A stretch of DNA of 63,340 nt from Paenibacillus thalictri (GCF_004307995.1 NZ_SIRE01000040.1:1-63340), one strand, 5' to 3'; numbered from the stretch's first letter, positions 34,718 through 44,178 are shown. Notes: generated by a model not told the origin, from the letters alone. A program made the numbers and translations.

Positions 34718-36793
34718 ATGGCAAGAGAGTTCTCCTTAAAAGATACGCGCAATATCGGGATCATGGCGCATATCGATGCCGGTAAAACAACTACGACCGA
34801 GCGCATCCTTTTCTACACAGGCCGTACTCACAAAATTGGTGAGGTACACGAAGGCGCTGCTACGATGGACTGGATGGAGCAAGAGCAAGAACGCGGTATT
34901 ACGATTACGTCTGCCGCGACGACGGCTCAATGGAAGGGTCACCGCATCAATATCATCGATACCCCGGGACACGTTGACTTCACTGTAGAAGTCGAACGTT
35001 CCCTCCGCGTATTGGACGGGGCAGTTGGCGTGTTTAGTGCGAAAGAGGGCGTAGAGCCTCAATCGGAAACCGTTTGGAGACAAGCGGACCGTTATGGCGT
35101 ACCTCGTATCGCTTACGTTAACAAAATGGACATCATCGGTGCTGACTTCCTGGCCGTAGTACAGCAAATGCGCGATAAACTCGGCGCAAATGCGGTTGCG
35201 ATCCAGTTGCCTATCGGTGCTGAGAATGAATTTAAAGGCATGATCGACATCATTGAACAAGTTGCTTATATTTATAAGGACGACTTGGGCAAAGATGTTG
35301 ACCAAAGCGAAGTTCCTGCGGAGTACAAAGACCAAGTCGAAGAACTTCGTTTGGAACTCGTAGAGAAGGTTGCCGAACTCGACGAAGATTTGACCATGAA
35401 ATACCTGGAAGGTGAAGAAATCTCCGTTGAGGAGATTAAAGCTGCCCTTCGCAAAGCGGTATGTGATGTTAAAATCTTCCCGGTAGTATGCGGTTCTTCT
35501 TACAGAAACAAAGGCATCCAACCGATGCTTGACGCTGTTATCAGCTTCCTGCCGGCTCCTATCGACGTTCCTGACATTAAGGGGACATTGGAAGACGGTA
35601 CGGAAGTAATACGCAAATCGTCTGACGAGGAGCCGTTTGCAGCGCTTGCTTTCAAAATTATGACTGACCCGTTTGTCGGTAAGTTGACATTCTTCCGTGT
35701 GTACTCCGGCGTTCTGAACTCCGGTTCCTATGTTGTTAACGCAACAAAAGGCAAACGCGAAAGAATCGGCCGTATTCTGCAAATGCATGCCAACAGCCGT
35801 CAAGAAATCAGCATTGTTTACGCTGGTGACATTGCCGCTGCGGTAGGCCTTAAAGATACAACGACAGGCGACACTTTGTGCGATGAGAAGAATCCGGTTG
35901 TTCTGGAATCCATGAACTTCCCGGATCCGGTTATCCAACTTGCAGTTGAGCCGAAAACAAAGGCTGACCAAGATAAAATGGGTATCGCATTGCAAAAACT
36001 TGCTGAGGAAGATCCGACATTCCGTGCTCATACGGATGAAGAAACCGGCCAAACGATCATTGCAGGTATGGGTGAGCTTCACCTTGAAATCCTCGTTGAC
36101 CGTATGCTGCGTGAATTCAAAGTAGAGACGAATGTAGGTAAACCGCAAGTTGCTTACCGCGAAACATTTAAGCAGCCTGCTAAGGTTGAAGGCAAGTTCG
36201 TTCGCCAATCCGGCGGCCGTGGTCAATACGGACATTGTTGGGTTGAGTTCGAACCGCTTGAGCCGGGCACTGGCTTCGTCTTCGAAAGCAAAATCGTCGG
36301 TGGTTCGATTCCTCGTGAATATGTAGCACCGATCCAAGCTGGTATCGAAGAATCCATGAAAAACGGCGTATACGCTGGCTTCCCGCTTGTGGATATCAAA
36401 GCGACCGTAGTGGACGGATCTTACCATGATGTCGACTCCAGTGAGATGGCGTTTAAAATCGCCGGCTCCATGGCGCTTAAAGCGGCTGCTGAGAAATGTA
36501 AGCCGGTTCTGCTTGAGCCAATCATGAAAGTCGAAGTTACTGTTCCAGAAGAATATATGGGCGATGTAATGGGCGACCTGAACTCCCGCCGCGGACGTAT
36601 CGAAGGTATGGACGCTCGTCACGGTGCACAAATTATCCGTGCGAAAGTGCCTCTTTCCGAAATGTTCGGCTACTCCACGACACTTCGTTCCCGTACGCAA
36701 GGTCGCGGTGTATATTCGATGGAAATCTCGCATTATGAAGAAGTGCCGAAGTCCATTGCAGAAGAAATCGTTGCAAAGCACAAAGGCGCTTAA
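34718..36793 (+). CDS. fusA: elongation factor G
   Basis: EF-G drives translocation and, with RRF, ribosome recycling. The 691 residues include the G1 motif AHIDAGKTTTTER, G3 DTPGHVDF and G4 NKMD, then domains II to V, ending with HYEEVPKSIAEEIVAKHKGA. ATG 34718 follows GGAAGGAGACC; an in-frame upstream start would begin on that site. Standard place between rpsG and tuf. Confidence 0.98.
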   Translation: MAREFSLKDTRNIGIMAHIDAGKTTTTERILFYTGRTHKIGEVHEGAATMDWMEQEQERGITITSAATTAQWKGHRINIIDTPGHVDFTVEVERSLRVLDGAVGVFSAKEGVEPQSETVWRQADRYGVPRIAYVNKMDIIGADFLAVVQQMRDKLGANAVAIQLPIGAENEFKGMIDIIEQVAYIYKDDLGKDVDQSEVPAEYKDQVEELRLELVEKVAELDEDLTMKYLEGEEISVEEIKAALRKAVCDVKIFPVVCGSSYRNKGIQPMLDAVISFLPAPIDVPDIKGTLEDGTEVIRKSSDEEPFAALAFKIMTDPFVGKLTFFRVYSGVLNSGSYVVNATKGKRERIGRILQMHANSRQEISIVYAGDIAAAVGLKDTTTGDTLCDEKNPVVLESMNFPDPVIQLAVEPKTKADQDKMGIALQKLAEEDPTFRAHTDEETGQTIIAGMGELHLEILVDRMLREFKVETNVGKPQVAYRETFKQPAKVEGKFVRQSGGRGQYGHCWVEFEPLEPGTGFVFESKIVGGSIPREYVAPIQAGIEESMKNGVYAGFPLVDIKATVVDGSYHDVDSSEMAFKIAGSMALKAAAEKCKPVLLEPIMKVEVTVPEEYMGDVMGDLNSRRGRIEGMDARHGAQIIRAKVPLSEMFGYSTTLRSRTQGRGVYSMEISHYEEVPKSIAEEIVAKHKGA

Positions 36794-36831
36794 TATAACT
36801 AATAAGTAATTTTTAAGGGAGGCTATTATCA

Positions 36832-38022
36832 ATGGCAAAAGCGAAATTTGAACGTAATAAGCCGCACGTAAATATCGGCACAATCGGTCACGTTGACCAT
36901 GGTAAAACAACTTTGACAGCGGCTATTACAACTGTATTGTCCAAAAAATACGGCGGTGCTGCTGTAGCATTCGACCAAATCGACAAAGCTCCAGAAGAGC
37001 GCGAGCGCGGTATCACAATCTCCACTGCGCACGTAGAATACGAAACGCCTAACCGTCACTACGCACACGTTGACTGCCCAGGCCACGCCGACTATGTTAA
37101 AAACATGATCACTGGCGCTGCACAAATGGACGGAGCGATCCTGGTTGTATCCGCAGCTGACGGCCCAATGCCGCAAACTCGCGAGCACATCCTGCTCTCC
37201 CGCCAAGTAGGCGTGCCTTACATCGTCGTATTCTTGAACAAATGCGACATGGTTGAAGACGAAGAGTTGCTTGAGCTGGTTGAAATGGAAGTTCGCGACT
37301 TGCTGAACGAATACGAGTTCCCAGGCGACGACACTCCAATCGTTCGCGGCGCTGCTCGTGAAGCTCTGCAAAACCCAGACGGTCCTTGGGCCGACAAAAT
37401 CGTTGAGTTGTTCGAGCACATCGATACTTACATCCCAACTCCTGAGCGCGACACTGACAAGCCTTTCTTGATGCCGGTTGAGGACGTGTTCACGATCACT
37501 GGTCGTGGTACCGTTGCTACAGGCCGCGTTGAGCGTGGTGTAGTTAAAGTGGGCGACGAGGTTGAAATCGTTGGTTTGAACGAAGAAACTCGCAAATCCG
37601 TATGTACTGGCGTAGAGATGTTCCGTAAATTGCTTGACTCCGCTCAAGCAGGCGACAACATCGGCGCATTGCTTCGCGGTGTTGACCGTAAAGACATCGA
37701 GCGTGGTCAAGTATTGGCTAAACCAAACTCAGTTAAGCCGCACACTCAATTCACTGCTCAAATCTACGTCCTGACTAAAGAAGAAGGCGGACGTCATAAG
37801 CCTTTCTTCAACGGCTACCGTCCTCAGTTCTACTTCCGTACTACGGACGTAACAGGAATCATCAACATTCCTGAAGGTACTGAAATGGTTATGCCTGGCG
37901 ACAACATCACAGTTACAGTTGACCTGATCTCCCCGATCGCTATCGAGGAAGGCACTCGCTTCGCTATCCGCGAAGGCGGCCGTACTGTAGGCGCTGGCGC
38001 CGTTGCTTCCATCCAAAAATAA
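36832..38022 (+). CDS. tuf: elongation factor Tu
   Basis: EF-Tu delivers aminoacyl-tRNA. The 396 residues include G1 GHVDHGKTT, G3 DCPGH, G4 NKCD, and domains 2-3 with GRGTVATGRVERG and the C-terminal RTVGAGAVASIQK. GGGAGGC precedes the ATG. A strong terminator follows, so the str operon ends here; no second tuf copy is in the window. Confidence 0.98.
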   Translation: MAKAKFERNKPHVNIGTIGHVDHGKTTLTAAITTVLSKKYGGAAVAFDQIDKAPEERERGITISTAHVEYETPNRHYAHVDCPGHADYVKNMITGAAQMDGAILVVSAADGPMPQTREHILLSRQVGVPYIVVFLNKCDMVEDEELLELVEMEVRDLLNEYEFPGDDTPIVRGAAREALQNPDGPWADKIVELFEHIDTYIPTPERDTDKPFLMPVEDVFTITGRGTVATGRVERGVVKVGDEVEIVGLNEETRKSVCTGVEMFRKLLDSAQAGDNIGALLRGVDRKDIERGQVLAKPNSVKPHTQFTAQIYVLTKEEGGRHKPFFNGYRPQFYFRTTDVTGIINIPEGTEMVMPGDNITVTVDLISPIAIEEGTRFAIREGGRTVGAGAVASIQK

Positions 38023-38038
38023 TTAGTATTATAGAAGA

Positions 38039-38074
38039 AAGCCTCCATCTTTAACGGATGGGGGCTTTTTCCTT
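38039..38074 (+). terminator. terminator of the str operon (after tuf)
   Basis: AGCCTCCATC and GATGGGGGCT form a ten-base-pair stem (one G-U pair) with a seven-base loop, followed by TTTTCCTT. Confidence 0.9.
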
Positions 38075-38104
38075 AAAAAAATATGCGTTTATCACGAATT
38101 TTCC

Positions 38105-38133
38105 TTGCTTTCTGTTTTGTTTTTTAATATAAT
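38105..38133 (+). promoter_or_regulatory. sigma-A promoter of the S10-spc-alpha cluster
   Basis: TTGCTT (38105-38110), a 17-base spacer and consensus TATAAT (38128-38133) predict a start near 38140. The 140-base leader to rpsJ has no gene and no leader motif that I recognise. It is the only strong promoter I see ahead of the 15-kb ribosomal cluster. Confidence 0.72.
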
Positions 38134-38283
38134 AGTGAACGTTGGTCTGTGACGTTGCGATGATGTGAGAGGTTGCTGACACACCCGGCCCCTTTGCCAT
38201 GGGGAACAAGCGAGTGCAAAAGTCAGGGGATTTTCACGGAGTATGTCCGATTAAGAAATTGGGCGATAGAAGGAGGGAATTAC

Positions 38284-38592
38284 ATGGCAAAGCAAAAAAT
38301 TCGTATTCGTTTGAAGGCTTATGATCACAGAATTCTGGATCAATCCGCTGAGAAAATTGTGGAAACTGCCAAGCGTTCCGGTGCTGGTGTATCCGGTCCG
38401 ATCCCGCTTCCGACTGAGAAGCAAATCATTACGATCCTGCGCGCGGTTCACAAGTACAAGGATTCCAGAGAGCAATTCGAGATGCGTACACATAAACGCT
38501 TGATCGATATCGTGAATCCGACGCCGCAAACGGTTGATGCTTTGATGCGTTTGGATCTGCCGTCCGGTGTGGACATCGAAATCAAGCTGTAA
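38284..38592 (+). CDS. rpsJ: 30S ribosomal protein S10
   Basis: S10 is a 30S head protein and, as NusE, part of the antitermination complex that acts at boxA. The 102 residues read MAKQKIRIRLKAYDHR and include the extended loop VSGPIPLPTEK with the conserved HKYKDSREQFEMRTHKR. AAGGAGGG lies before the ATG; a longer reading upstream is leader sequence. First gene of the S10 cluster. Confidence 0.98.
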   Translation: MAKQKIRIRLKAYDHRILDQSAEKIVETAKRSGAGVSGPIPLPTEKQIITILRAVHKYKDSREQFEMRTHKRLIDIVNPTPQTVDALMRLDLPSGVDIEIKL

Positions 38593-38652
38593 TAAATCGG
38601 TTTTGCCAAAATGAGCTAACTTTATAGCACGAAGGGAAAAGAGGTGTCAACA

Positions 38653-39270
38653 ATGAAAGGTATCTTAGGAAAAAAACTTGGGATGACTCAAGTATTTACC
38701 GCGGAAGGCAATGTCGTTCCGGTAACGGTAATTCAAGCAGGTCCGTGTGTCGTGCTTCAGAAGAAAGATGCTGAAAACGACGGTTACGCAGCGATCCAGT
38801 TGGGTTTTGACGATAAGAAAGCAAAAAACGCCAATAAACCGGAAACGGGTCACGCTAAGAAAGCAGGAGCAGCACCTAAGCGCTACATTAAAGAAATCCG
38901 CGGCGCTGAGGGCGAAGTTGGCCAAGAAATCAAGGCTGACATTTTTGCGGAAGGCGAATTTGTTGACGTAACAGGTACATCTAAAGGTAAAGGTTTTACA
39001 GGTATTATTAGAAGAAACAATCAATCCAGAGGTCCGATGACTCACGGTTCCCGTTATCACCGCGGTCCTGGTTCGATGGGTTCGATCGCTGCTAACCGCG
39101 TGTTCAAAGGCAAAATCTTGCCAGGTCACATGGGTCATGAAACGGTGACGATCCAAAAGCTCGAAATCGTGCGTGTCGATACCGAACGTAATGTATTGCT
39201 CGTGAAAGGATCTGTTCCAGGTCCTAAAAATAGCTACGTGAGCGTTAAGGGCTCTGTAAAAAGTCTGTAA
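38653..39270 (+). CDS. rplC: 50S ribosomal protein L3
   Basis: L3 is an early-assembly 50S protein whose finger loop nears the peptidyl transferase centre. The 205 residues include KGILGKKLGMTQVF and the loop FTGIIRRNNQSRGPMTHGSRYHRGPGSMG. The ATG at 38653 fits both the family N-terminus and GAGGTG seven bases upstream; an in-frame GTG three codons earlier overlaps that site. Confidence 0.97.
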   Translation: MKGILGKKLGMTQVFTAEGNVVPVTVIQAGPCVVLQKKDAENDGYAAIQLGFDDKKAKNANKPETGHAKKAGAAPKRYIKEIRGAEGEVGQEIKADIFAEGEFVDVTGTSKGKGFTGIIRRNNQSRGPMTHGSRYHRGPGSMGSIAANRVFKGKILPGHMGHETVTIQKLEIVRVDTERNVLLVKGSVPGPKNSYVSVKGSVKSL

Positions 39271-39295
39271 TTGAAAAAGAAAGGAGGATGTTCTG

Positions 39296-39919
39296 ATGCC
39301 TAAAGTAGCAGTATACAACGTAACTGGCGCCCAAGTGGGTGAAGTGGAATTGAATGAAGCAGTATTCGGAATCGAGCCGCACGTACACGTGTTGAACGAA
39401 GCCGTACTGATGCAACGCGCTTCCCTGAGACTGGGTACACATAAAGTAAAAGGTCGTTCCGAAGTGCGCGGCGGCGGACGCAAGCCGTGGAAACAAAAAG
39501 GAACCGGCCGTGCTCGTCAAGGTAGTATTCGTGCACCGCAATGGAAAGGCGGCGGTATCGTATTTGGTCCGACACCGCGCAGCTATGCTTACAAGCTTCC
39601 TAAAAAAGTTCGTCGTTTGGCGATTAAATCCGCTTTGTCTTCCAAAGTGATCGACAACGAAATCATCGTATTGGATCAACTGCAGCTTGCAGCTCCTAAG
39701 ACGAAAGAATTCGCAGCGATCTTGAAGAACCTTAAGGTTGAGCGCAAAGCATTGATCGTAACATCCGATTTTAATGAAAATGTAGCACTGTCCGCACGTA
39801 ACATCCCTGGTGTTAAATTCGTGGCGGCTGACGGAATCAGCGTTCTTGATGTAATGGTTTATGACAAATTGATCATTACGAAAGAAGCGGCTGAAAAAGT
39901 AGGGGAGGTGCTTGCGTAA
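39296..39919 (+). CDS. rplD: 50S ribosomal protein L4
   Basis: L4 lines the exit tunnel. The 207 residues contain the tunnel loop RGGGRKPWKQKGTGRARQGS and GGGIVFGPTPRSYAYKLPKK near 60-105. Residues of the macrolide-contact loop look wild type. The stop codon overlaps the rplW start (TAATG), which implies coupled translation. Confidence 0.98.
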   Translation: MPKVAVYNVTGAQVGEVELNEAVFGIEPHVHVLNEAVLMQRASLRLGTHKVKGRSEVRGGGRKPWKQKGTGRARQGSIRAPQWKGGGIVFGPTPRSYAYKLPKKVRRLAIKSALSSKVIDNEIIVLDQLQLAAPKTKEFAAILKNLKVERKALIVTSDFNENVALSARNIPGVKFVAADGISVLDVMVYDKLIITKEAAEKVGEVLA

Positions 39920-40209
39920 TGAAAAATCCACGCGATATTATCAAGCGCCCGGTTATTACTGAAAGAACAAGCGATATGATGACTGAGAAGAAATATGTTT
40001 TCGAAGTAGATCTTCGCGCCAACAAAACGGAAATCAAACAGGCGATTGAACAAATTTTCAAAGTGAAGGTCGTTAACGTCAACACTCTGAGAATGCCTGC
40101 TAAGCCAAAACGCTACGGCCGCTACTCCGGTTACACATCCGAGTGGAAGAAAGCCATCGTTAAGCTGAGCCCGGAAAGCAAAGAACTGGAGTTCTTTGAG
40201 TCGGTATAA
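39919..40209 (+). CDS. rplW: 50S ribosomal protein L23
   Basis: L23 sits at the tunnel exit and docks trigger factor and SRP. The 96 residues begin MKNPRDIIKRPVITERTS and include the conserved KKYVFEVDLRANKTEIKQAIEQIF. Its ATG shares a base with the rplD stop; GGGGAGGTG within rplD serves it. Confidence 0.97.
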   Translation: MKNPRDIIKRPVITERTSDMMTEKKYVFEVDLRANKTEIKQAIEQIFKVKVVNVNTLRMPAKPKRYGRYSGYTSEWKKAIVKLSPESKELEFFESV

Positions 40210-40239
40210 CATCATTCTGTAAAGTAAGGAGGAATCCAC

Positions 40240-41070
40240 GTGCCAATTAAAAAGTACAAACCTACATCACCGGCGAGACGTGCAATGACGGTTTCTACAT
40301 TTGAAGAAATCACAACATCGCAGCCGGAGAAATCTTTGCTTGCGCCGCTGTTCAAAAAAGCCGGCCGCAACAATCAAGGTAAAATTACGGTTCGTCACCA
40401 TGGCGGCGGACATAAACGTAAATACCGGATTATCGATTTCAAACGTACGAAAGACGGAATACCCGGTCGCGTTGCTACAATCGAGTATGATCCGAACCGT
40501 TCCGCTAACATCGCTCTGATCCATTATGCAGACGGTGAAAAGCGTTACATCATTGCTCCAAAAGGTCTGAAAGTCAATGACACGATTACTTCCGGTCCTA
40601 CCTCCGATATCAAAGTGGGCAACAGCCTTCCTATGGAAAACATTCCGGTTGGTACAGTTATCCACAACATTGAGTTGAAACCAGGCAAAGGCGGCCAATT
40701 GGTACGCGCTGCAGGTACTGAAGCTCAATTGCTCGGTAAAGAAGAAGAGTACGTAACGGTTCGTCTTTCTTCCGGCGAAGTTAGAAAGATCCTTAAAGTT
40801 TGCCGCGCAACCATCGGTTCCGTTGGTAACGAAGATCATGAGCTTGTGAGCATCGGTAAAGCAGGCCGTTCCCGTTGGTTGGGTAAAAGACCTGAAGTAC
40901 GCGGTGTCGTCATGAACCCGAACGATCACCCTCATGGTGGTGGTGAAGGCCGCGCTCCGATCGGACGTAAATCTCCGATGTCTCCTTGGGGCAAACCTAC
41001 GCTTGGTTATAAAACCCGTAAAAAAGGCAAAGCTTCTGATAAATACATCGTTCGTCGTCGCACGAAGTAA
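40240..41070 (+). CDS. rplB: 50S ribosomal protein L2
   Basis: L2 supports subunit joining and peptidyl transferase activity. The 276 residues include the C-terminal MNPNDHPHGGGEGRAPIG with the essential histidine near 229. The start is GTG (MPIKKYKPTSPARR) with AAGGAGG eight bases upstream. Confidence 0.98.
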   Translation: MPIKKYKPTSPARRAMTVSTFEEITTSQPEKSLLAPLFKKAGRNNQGKITVRHHGGGHKRKYRIIDFKRTKDGIPGRVATIEYDPNRSANIALIHYADGEKRYIIAPKGLKVNDTITSGPTSDIKVGNSLPMENIPVGTVIHNIELKPGKGGQLVRAAGTEAQLLGKEEEYVTVRLSSGEVRKILKVCRATIGSVGNEDHELVSIGKAGRSRWLGKRPEVRGVVMNPNDHPHGGGEGRAPIGRKSPMSPWGKPTLGYKTRKKGKASDKYIVRRRTK

Positions 41071-41109
41071 TCATTTCGTGACGATATATGTGGGAAGGGA
41101 GGATTTCCT

Positions 41110-41391
41110 ATGGGTCGCAGTTTGAAAAAAGGGCCTTTCATTGATGGCTACCTTTTGAAAAAGGTGGAAGTAATGAATGAGGCGACAAAAAAGCAAGTGA
41201 TTAAAACATGGTCTCGCCGTTCCACGATTTTCCCTCAGTTCATCGGACATACATTTGCTGTTTATGACGGCAGAAAACACGTGCCGGTATACGTAACGGA
41301 AGACATGGTTGGACATAAACTGGGTGAATTTGCACCTACCCGTACGTACAAAGGACATGCGGGCGATGATAAGAAAACCGGCAAGCGCTAA
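41110..41391 (+). CDS. rpsS: 30S ribosomal protein S19
   Basis: S19 lies at the 30S head beside S13. The 93 residues read MGRSLKKGPFIDGYLL and include WSRRSTIFPQFIGHTFAVYDGRKHVPVYVTE-like conserved core. AAGGGAGG precedes the ATG. Normal length; the C-terminal basic tail is intact. Confidence 0.98.
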   Translation: MGRSLKKGPFIDGYLLKKVEVMNEATKKQVIKTWSRRSTIFPQFIGHTFAVYDGRKHVPVYVTEDMVGHKLGEFAPTRTYKGHAGDDKKTGKR

Positions 41392-41445
41392 TCGGCTGCC
41401 GATTGAGATAAGCAATATTACTGGAAGTGAGAGGAGGTTTATTCC

Positions 41446-41778
41446 ATGGAAGCGAAAGCAATTGCTAGATACGTGCGCATAGCTCCCCGGAAAGCTCAGC
41501 TCGTGGTCGACTTGATCCGCGGCAAGAACGTAGGCGAGGCCATCGCCATCTTGCGTCATACGCCTAAATCCGCATCCCCTATCGTTGAGAAGGTGCTGAA
41601 CTCGGCTATCGCAAACGCAGAGCACAATCACAGCTTGAACCCGGAAAATTTGGTTGTAAGTCAAGCTTACGCCAACCAAGGTCCGACTCTGAAACGGTTC
41701 CGTCCGCGCGCTATGGGCCGCGCAAGCCGTATCAATAAACGTACCAGCCACATTACAATCGTGGTATCTGAAAAATAA
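41446..41778 (+). CDS. rplV: 50S ribosomal protein L22
   Basis: L22 contributes the beta-hairpin of the exit tunnel. The 110 residues contain YVRIAPRKAQLVVDLIRGK, AIAILRHTPKSAS and the hairpin RPRAMGRASRINKRTSHI with its usual residues. GAGAGGAGG precedes the ATG. rpsC follows after 13 bases. Confidence 0.98.
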   Translation: MEAKAIARYVRIAPRKAQLVVDLIRGKNVGEAIAILRHTPKSASPIVEKVLNSAIANAEHNHSLNPENLVVSQAYANQGPTLKRFRPRAMGRASRINKRTSHITIVVSEK

Positions 41779-41791
41779 GGAGGGATAACGT

Positions 41792-42457
41792 GTGGGTCAA
41801 AAAGTAAATCCGGTAGGTCTCAGGGTTGGTATTATTCGCGATTGGGAATCCAAATGGTTCGCAAACGATAAAGAATTCGGTACCCTGCTGCTGGAAGACG
41901 TGAAAATCCGTGAGTACTTGAAGCAAAAGCTGAAAGAATCGGCTGTTTCCCATATCGAAATCGAGCGCGCGGCTAACCGCGTGAACGTGACTATTCATAC
42001 AGCAAAACCAGGCATGGTTATCGGCAAAGGCGGATCCGAGGTAGAAGTGATCAGAACTTACTTGTCCACATTGACAAAAGGTAAGAAAGTTCATATCAAC
42101 ATCGCTGAGATCAAGAACCCTGAGCTTGACGCTATTCTGGTTGCAGAAAGCATTGCACAACAATTGGAGCGCCGCGTTTCTTTCCGTCGTGCGATGAAAC
42201 AAGCGATCCAAAGAACGATCAGATCCGGAGCGAAAGGAATCAAAACTGCGGTTAGCGGACGTTTGGGCGGAGCAGAAATTGCCCGTACTGAAGGTTACAG
42301 CGAAGGCACTGTGCCTCTTCATACACTGCGTGCGGACATCGACTATGGTACTGCCGAAGCGCATACCACTTATGGTCGAATCGGTGTGAAGGTATGGATT
42401 TATCGCGGCGAGGTTCTTCCTACGGCTAAGAAAAAGGCTACGGAAGGAGGCAACTAA
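41792..42457 (+). CDS. rpsC: 30S ribosomal protein S3
   Basis: S3 lines the mRNA entry tunnel and has helicase-like action. The 221 residues contain MGQKVNPVGLRVGI, the KH domain with VIGKGGSEVE near 75, and VSGRLGGAEIARTEGYSEGTVPLHTLR. The start is GTG with AAGGAGGG upstream. rplP follows two bases after the stop. Confidence 0.98.
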   Translation: MGQKVNPVGLRVGIIRDWESKWFANDKEFGTLLLEDVKIREYLKQKLKESAVSHIEIERAANRVNVTIHTAKPGMVIGKGGSEVEVIRTYLSTLTKGKKVHINIAEIKNPELDAILVAESIAQQLERRVSFRRAMKQAIQRTIRSGAKGIKTAVSGRLGGAEIARTEGYSEGTVPLHTLRADIDYGTAEAHTTYGRIGVKVWIYRGEVLPTAKKKATEGGN

Positions 42458-42459
42458 TC

Positions 42460-42894
42460 ATGTTGGTACCAAAACGTGTAAAACACCGGAAAGAACACCG
42501 GGGTAACATGAAAGGCCGTGCTAAAGGCGGTACTGAAGTGCATTTCGGAGAATATGGTCTGCAAGCTATGGAGCCGGCTTGGGTGACGAACCGTCAAATC
42601 GAAGCTGCCCGTATTGCGATGACTCGTTATATCAAACGTGGCGGTAAAGTATGGATCAAAATTTTCCCGTCCAAGCCGATTACGCAAAAGCCGCTTGAAG
42701 TCCGGATGGGTAGCGGTAAAGGTAACGTAGAGAAATGGGTTGCTGTTGTAAAACCGGGTAAAATTTTGTTTGAATTGGCTGGCGTTAGTGAGGAGATTGC
42801 TCGCGAAGCAATGCGTCTTGCTGCTCACAAGCTTCCGATCAAAACGAAGTTCGTGAAAAGAGAAGAAGTGGGCGGTGAAGTAAATGAAGGCTAG
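42460..42894 (+). CDS. rplP: 50S ribosomal protein L16
   Basis: L16 organises the A-site region of the 50S. The 144 residues include MLVPKRVKHRKEHRG, the EYGLQAMEPAWVTNRQIEAAR segment and the conserved arginine-rich RIAMTRYIKRGG, plus MGSGKGNVEKWVAVVKPG. AAGGAGGC precedes the ATG. Its last codons overlap the start of rpmC by 11 bases. Confidence 0.98.
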   Translation: MLVPKRVKHRKEHRGNMKGRAKGGTEVHFGEYGLQAMEPAWVTNRQIEAARIAMTRYIKRGGKVWIKIFPSKPITQKPLEVRMGSGKGNVEKWVAVVKPGKILFELAGVSEEIAREAMRLAAHKLPIKTKFVKREEVGGEVNEG

Positions 42895-43084
42895 TGAATA
42901 TCGCAACTTAACCACTGCTGAAATTGAACAAAAAATTGCCGGTTTCAAAGAACAGCTCTTTAACCTCCGTTTTCAACTGGCTACAGGTCAATTAGACAAT
43001 CCAACTCAACTTCAAAAAGTACGCAAAGACATTGCCCGTGCAAAAACGGTGCTGCGTGAAAGAGAACTTGGAATTATCAGCTAA
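42884..43084 (+). CDS. rpmC: 50S ribosomal protein L29
   Basis: L29 sits near the tunnel exit beside L23. The 66 residues form the expected two-helix coiled coil (LTTAEIEQKIAGFKEQLFNLRFQLATGQLDNP) and end ARAKTVLRERELGI. The start lies inside the end of rplP, with a site in GGCGGTG; coupled translation is likely. Confidence 0.97.
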   Translation: MKASEYRNLTTAEIEQKIAGFKEQLFNLRFQLATGQLDNPTQLQKVRKDIARAKTVLRERELGIIS

Positions 43085-43108
43085 TGAAAGCGAAAGGAGG
43101 ACTTACGA

Positions 43109-43375
43109 ATGAGCGTGGAACGTAACGAGCGCAAAACTCAGCTCGGCAAAGTGGTCAGCAATAAAATGGACAAAACCATCGTTGTTGCTGTTGAAACTTA
43201 CAAAAAACATGACCTTTACCATAAACGTATTAAATATACGAAGAAATTTAAAGCTCATGATGAGAACAATGAAGCTCAAATCGGCGACACTGTAAAAATC
43301 ATGGAAACCCGTCCAATTTCCAAGGACAAACGTTGGAGACTGGTTGAGGTTGTTGAAAAAGCAGTTATCGTGTAA
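43109..43375 (+). CDS. rpsQ: 30S ribosomal protein S17
   Basis: S17 is a primary 16S-binding OB-fold protein. The 88 residues include RKTQLGKVVSNKMDKTIVVAVE, KYKAHD-type KKFKAHDENN and the MxxRPISKxKRWRLVEV signature. AAAGGAGGAC precedes the ATG. Normal length. Confidence 0.98.
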   Translation: MSVERNERKTQLGKVVSNKMDKTIVVAVETYKKHDLYHKRIKYTKKFKAHDENNEAQIGDTVKIMETRPISKDKRWRLVEVVEKAVIV

Positions 43376-43410
43376 ACGGCTTGAAGCGAATTTGAAAGGA
43401 GGGACTTTCT

Positions 43411-43779
43411 GTGATTCAAACATTTACCCGTTTGGTTGTCGCTGACAATTCCGGTGCAAAACAATTAATGTGTATTCGTGTATTGGGAGGCACTGGCCGT
43501 CGTACAGCAAACATCGGTGATTTGATTATCTGCTCCGTCAAAGAAGCAACACCAGGTGGCGTTGTCAAAAAGGGCGATGTAGTGAAAGCTGTTGTCGTTC
43601 GTACGAAGCGCGGTGTGCGTCGTAAAGATGGTTCTTATATCAGCTTTGATGAAAATGCAGCGGTTATCGTTAAGGAAGATAAGAGCCCACGCGGCACACG
43701 TATCTTCGGACCAGTTGCACGCGAACTTCGCGACAGAGACTTCATGAAAATCGTATCTCTGGCACCGGAAGTTATCTAA
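43411..43779 (+). CDS. rplN: 50S ribosomal protein L14
   Basis: L14 contacts 16S h14 in the intersubunit bridge. The 122 residues start at GTG (MIQTFTRLVVADNSGAK) after AAAGGAGGG and include VLGGTGRRTANIGD and RGTRIFGPVARELR. Sequence is close to the Bacillales standard. Confidence 0.98.
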   Translation: MIQTFTRLVVADNSGAKQLMCIRVLGGTGRRTANIGDLIICSVKEATPGGVVKKGDVVKAVVVRTKRGVRRKDGSYISFDENAAVIVKEDKSPRGTRIFGPVARELRDRDFMKIVSLAPEVI

Positions 43780-43824
43780 TACAAGCGTCAAGCTAGTTCT
43801 CTTAGGAAAAGAGGTGGAATCAAA

Positions 43825-44178
43825 ATGCCTAAGCAACCGAAAAAATTGGAATCCCATAACAATAAACTTCACGTGAAAAAAGACGACACCGTGTTCGTTA
43901 TCACAGGTAAAGACAAAGGTAAAAAAGGCCGCGTTATCGCTTGCTACCCTCGTCAAAACCGTGTGCTCGTTGAAGGCATCAATATGGTGAAGAAGCACTC
44001 GAAGCCTTCCCAAATGAATCCGCAAGGCGGAATCATCAATCAAGAAGCTCCGATTCACGTATCGAACGTAATGCTGATCGATCCAAAGAGCGGAAAACCG
44101 ACCCGTGTCGGATACAAAGTGCTTGAGAACGGAAGCAAAGTCCGTATTGCGAAAAAGTCCGGAGAAGCTATCGATTAA
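43825..44178 (+). CDS. rplX: 50S ribosomal protein L24
   Basis: L24 is an assembly initiator with a KOW motif, here VITGKDKGKKGRVIACYPRQNRVLVEGIN. The 117 residues also include GGIINQEAPIHVSNVMLID. AAAAGAGGTGG precedes the ATG. The N-terminal tail is slightly longer than in B. subtilis. Confidence 0.97.
   Translation: MPKQPKKLESHNNKLHVKKDDTVFVITGKDKGKKGRVIACYPRQNRVLVEGINMVKKHSKPSQMNPQGGIINQEAPIHVSNVMLIDPKSGKPTRVGYKVLENGSKVRIAKKSGEAID

Noticed and set aside
34736..36910. Very long open frame on the minus strand opposite fusA (and similar ones opposite clpC, rpoB, rpoC, rplC)
   Set aside because: These frames lie wholly opposite strongly conserved genes, have no ribosome site, and their translations are rich in Phe, His and Arg in a pattern set by the codon bias of the sense strand.
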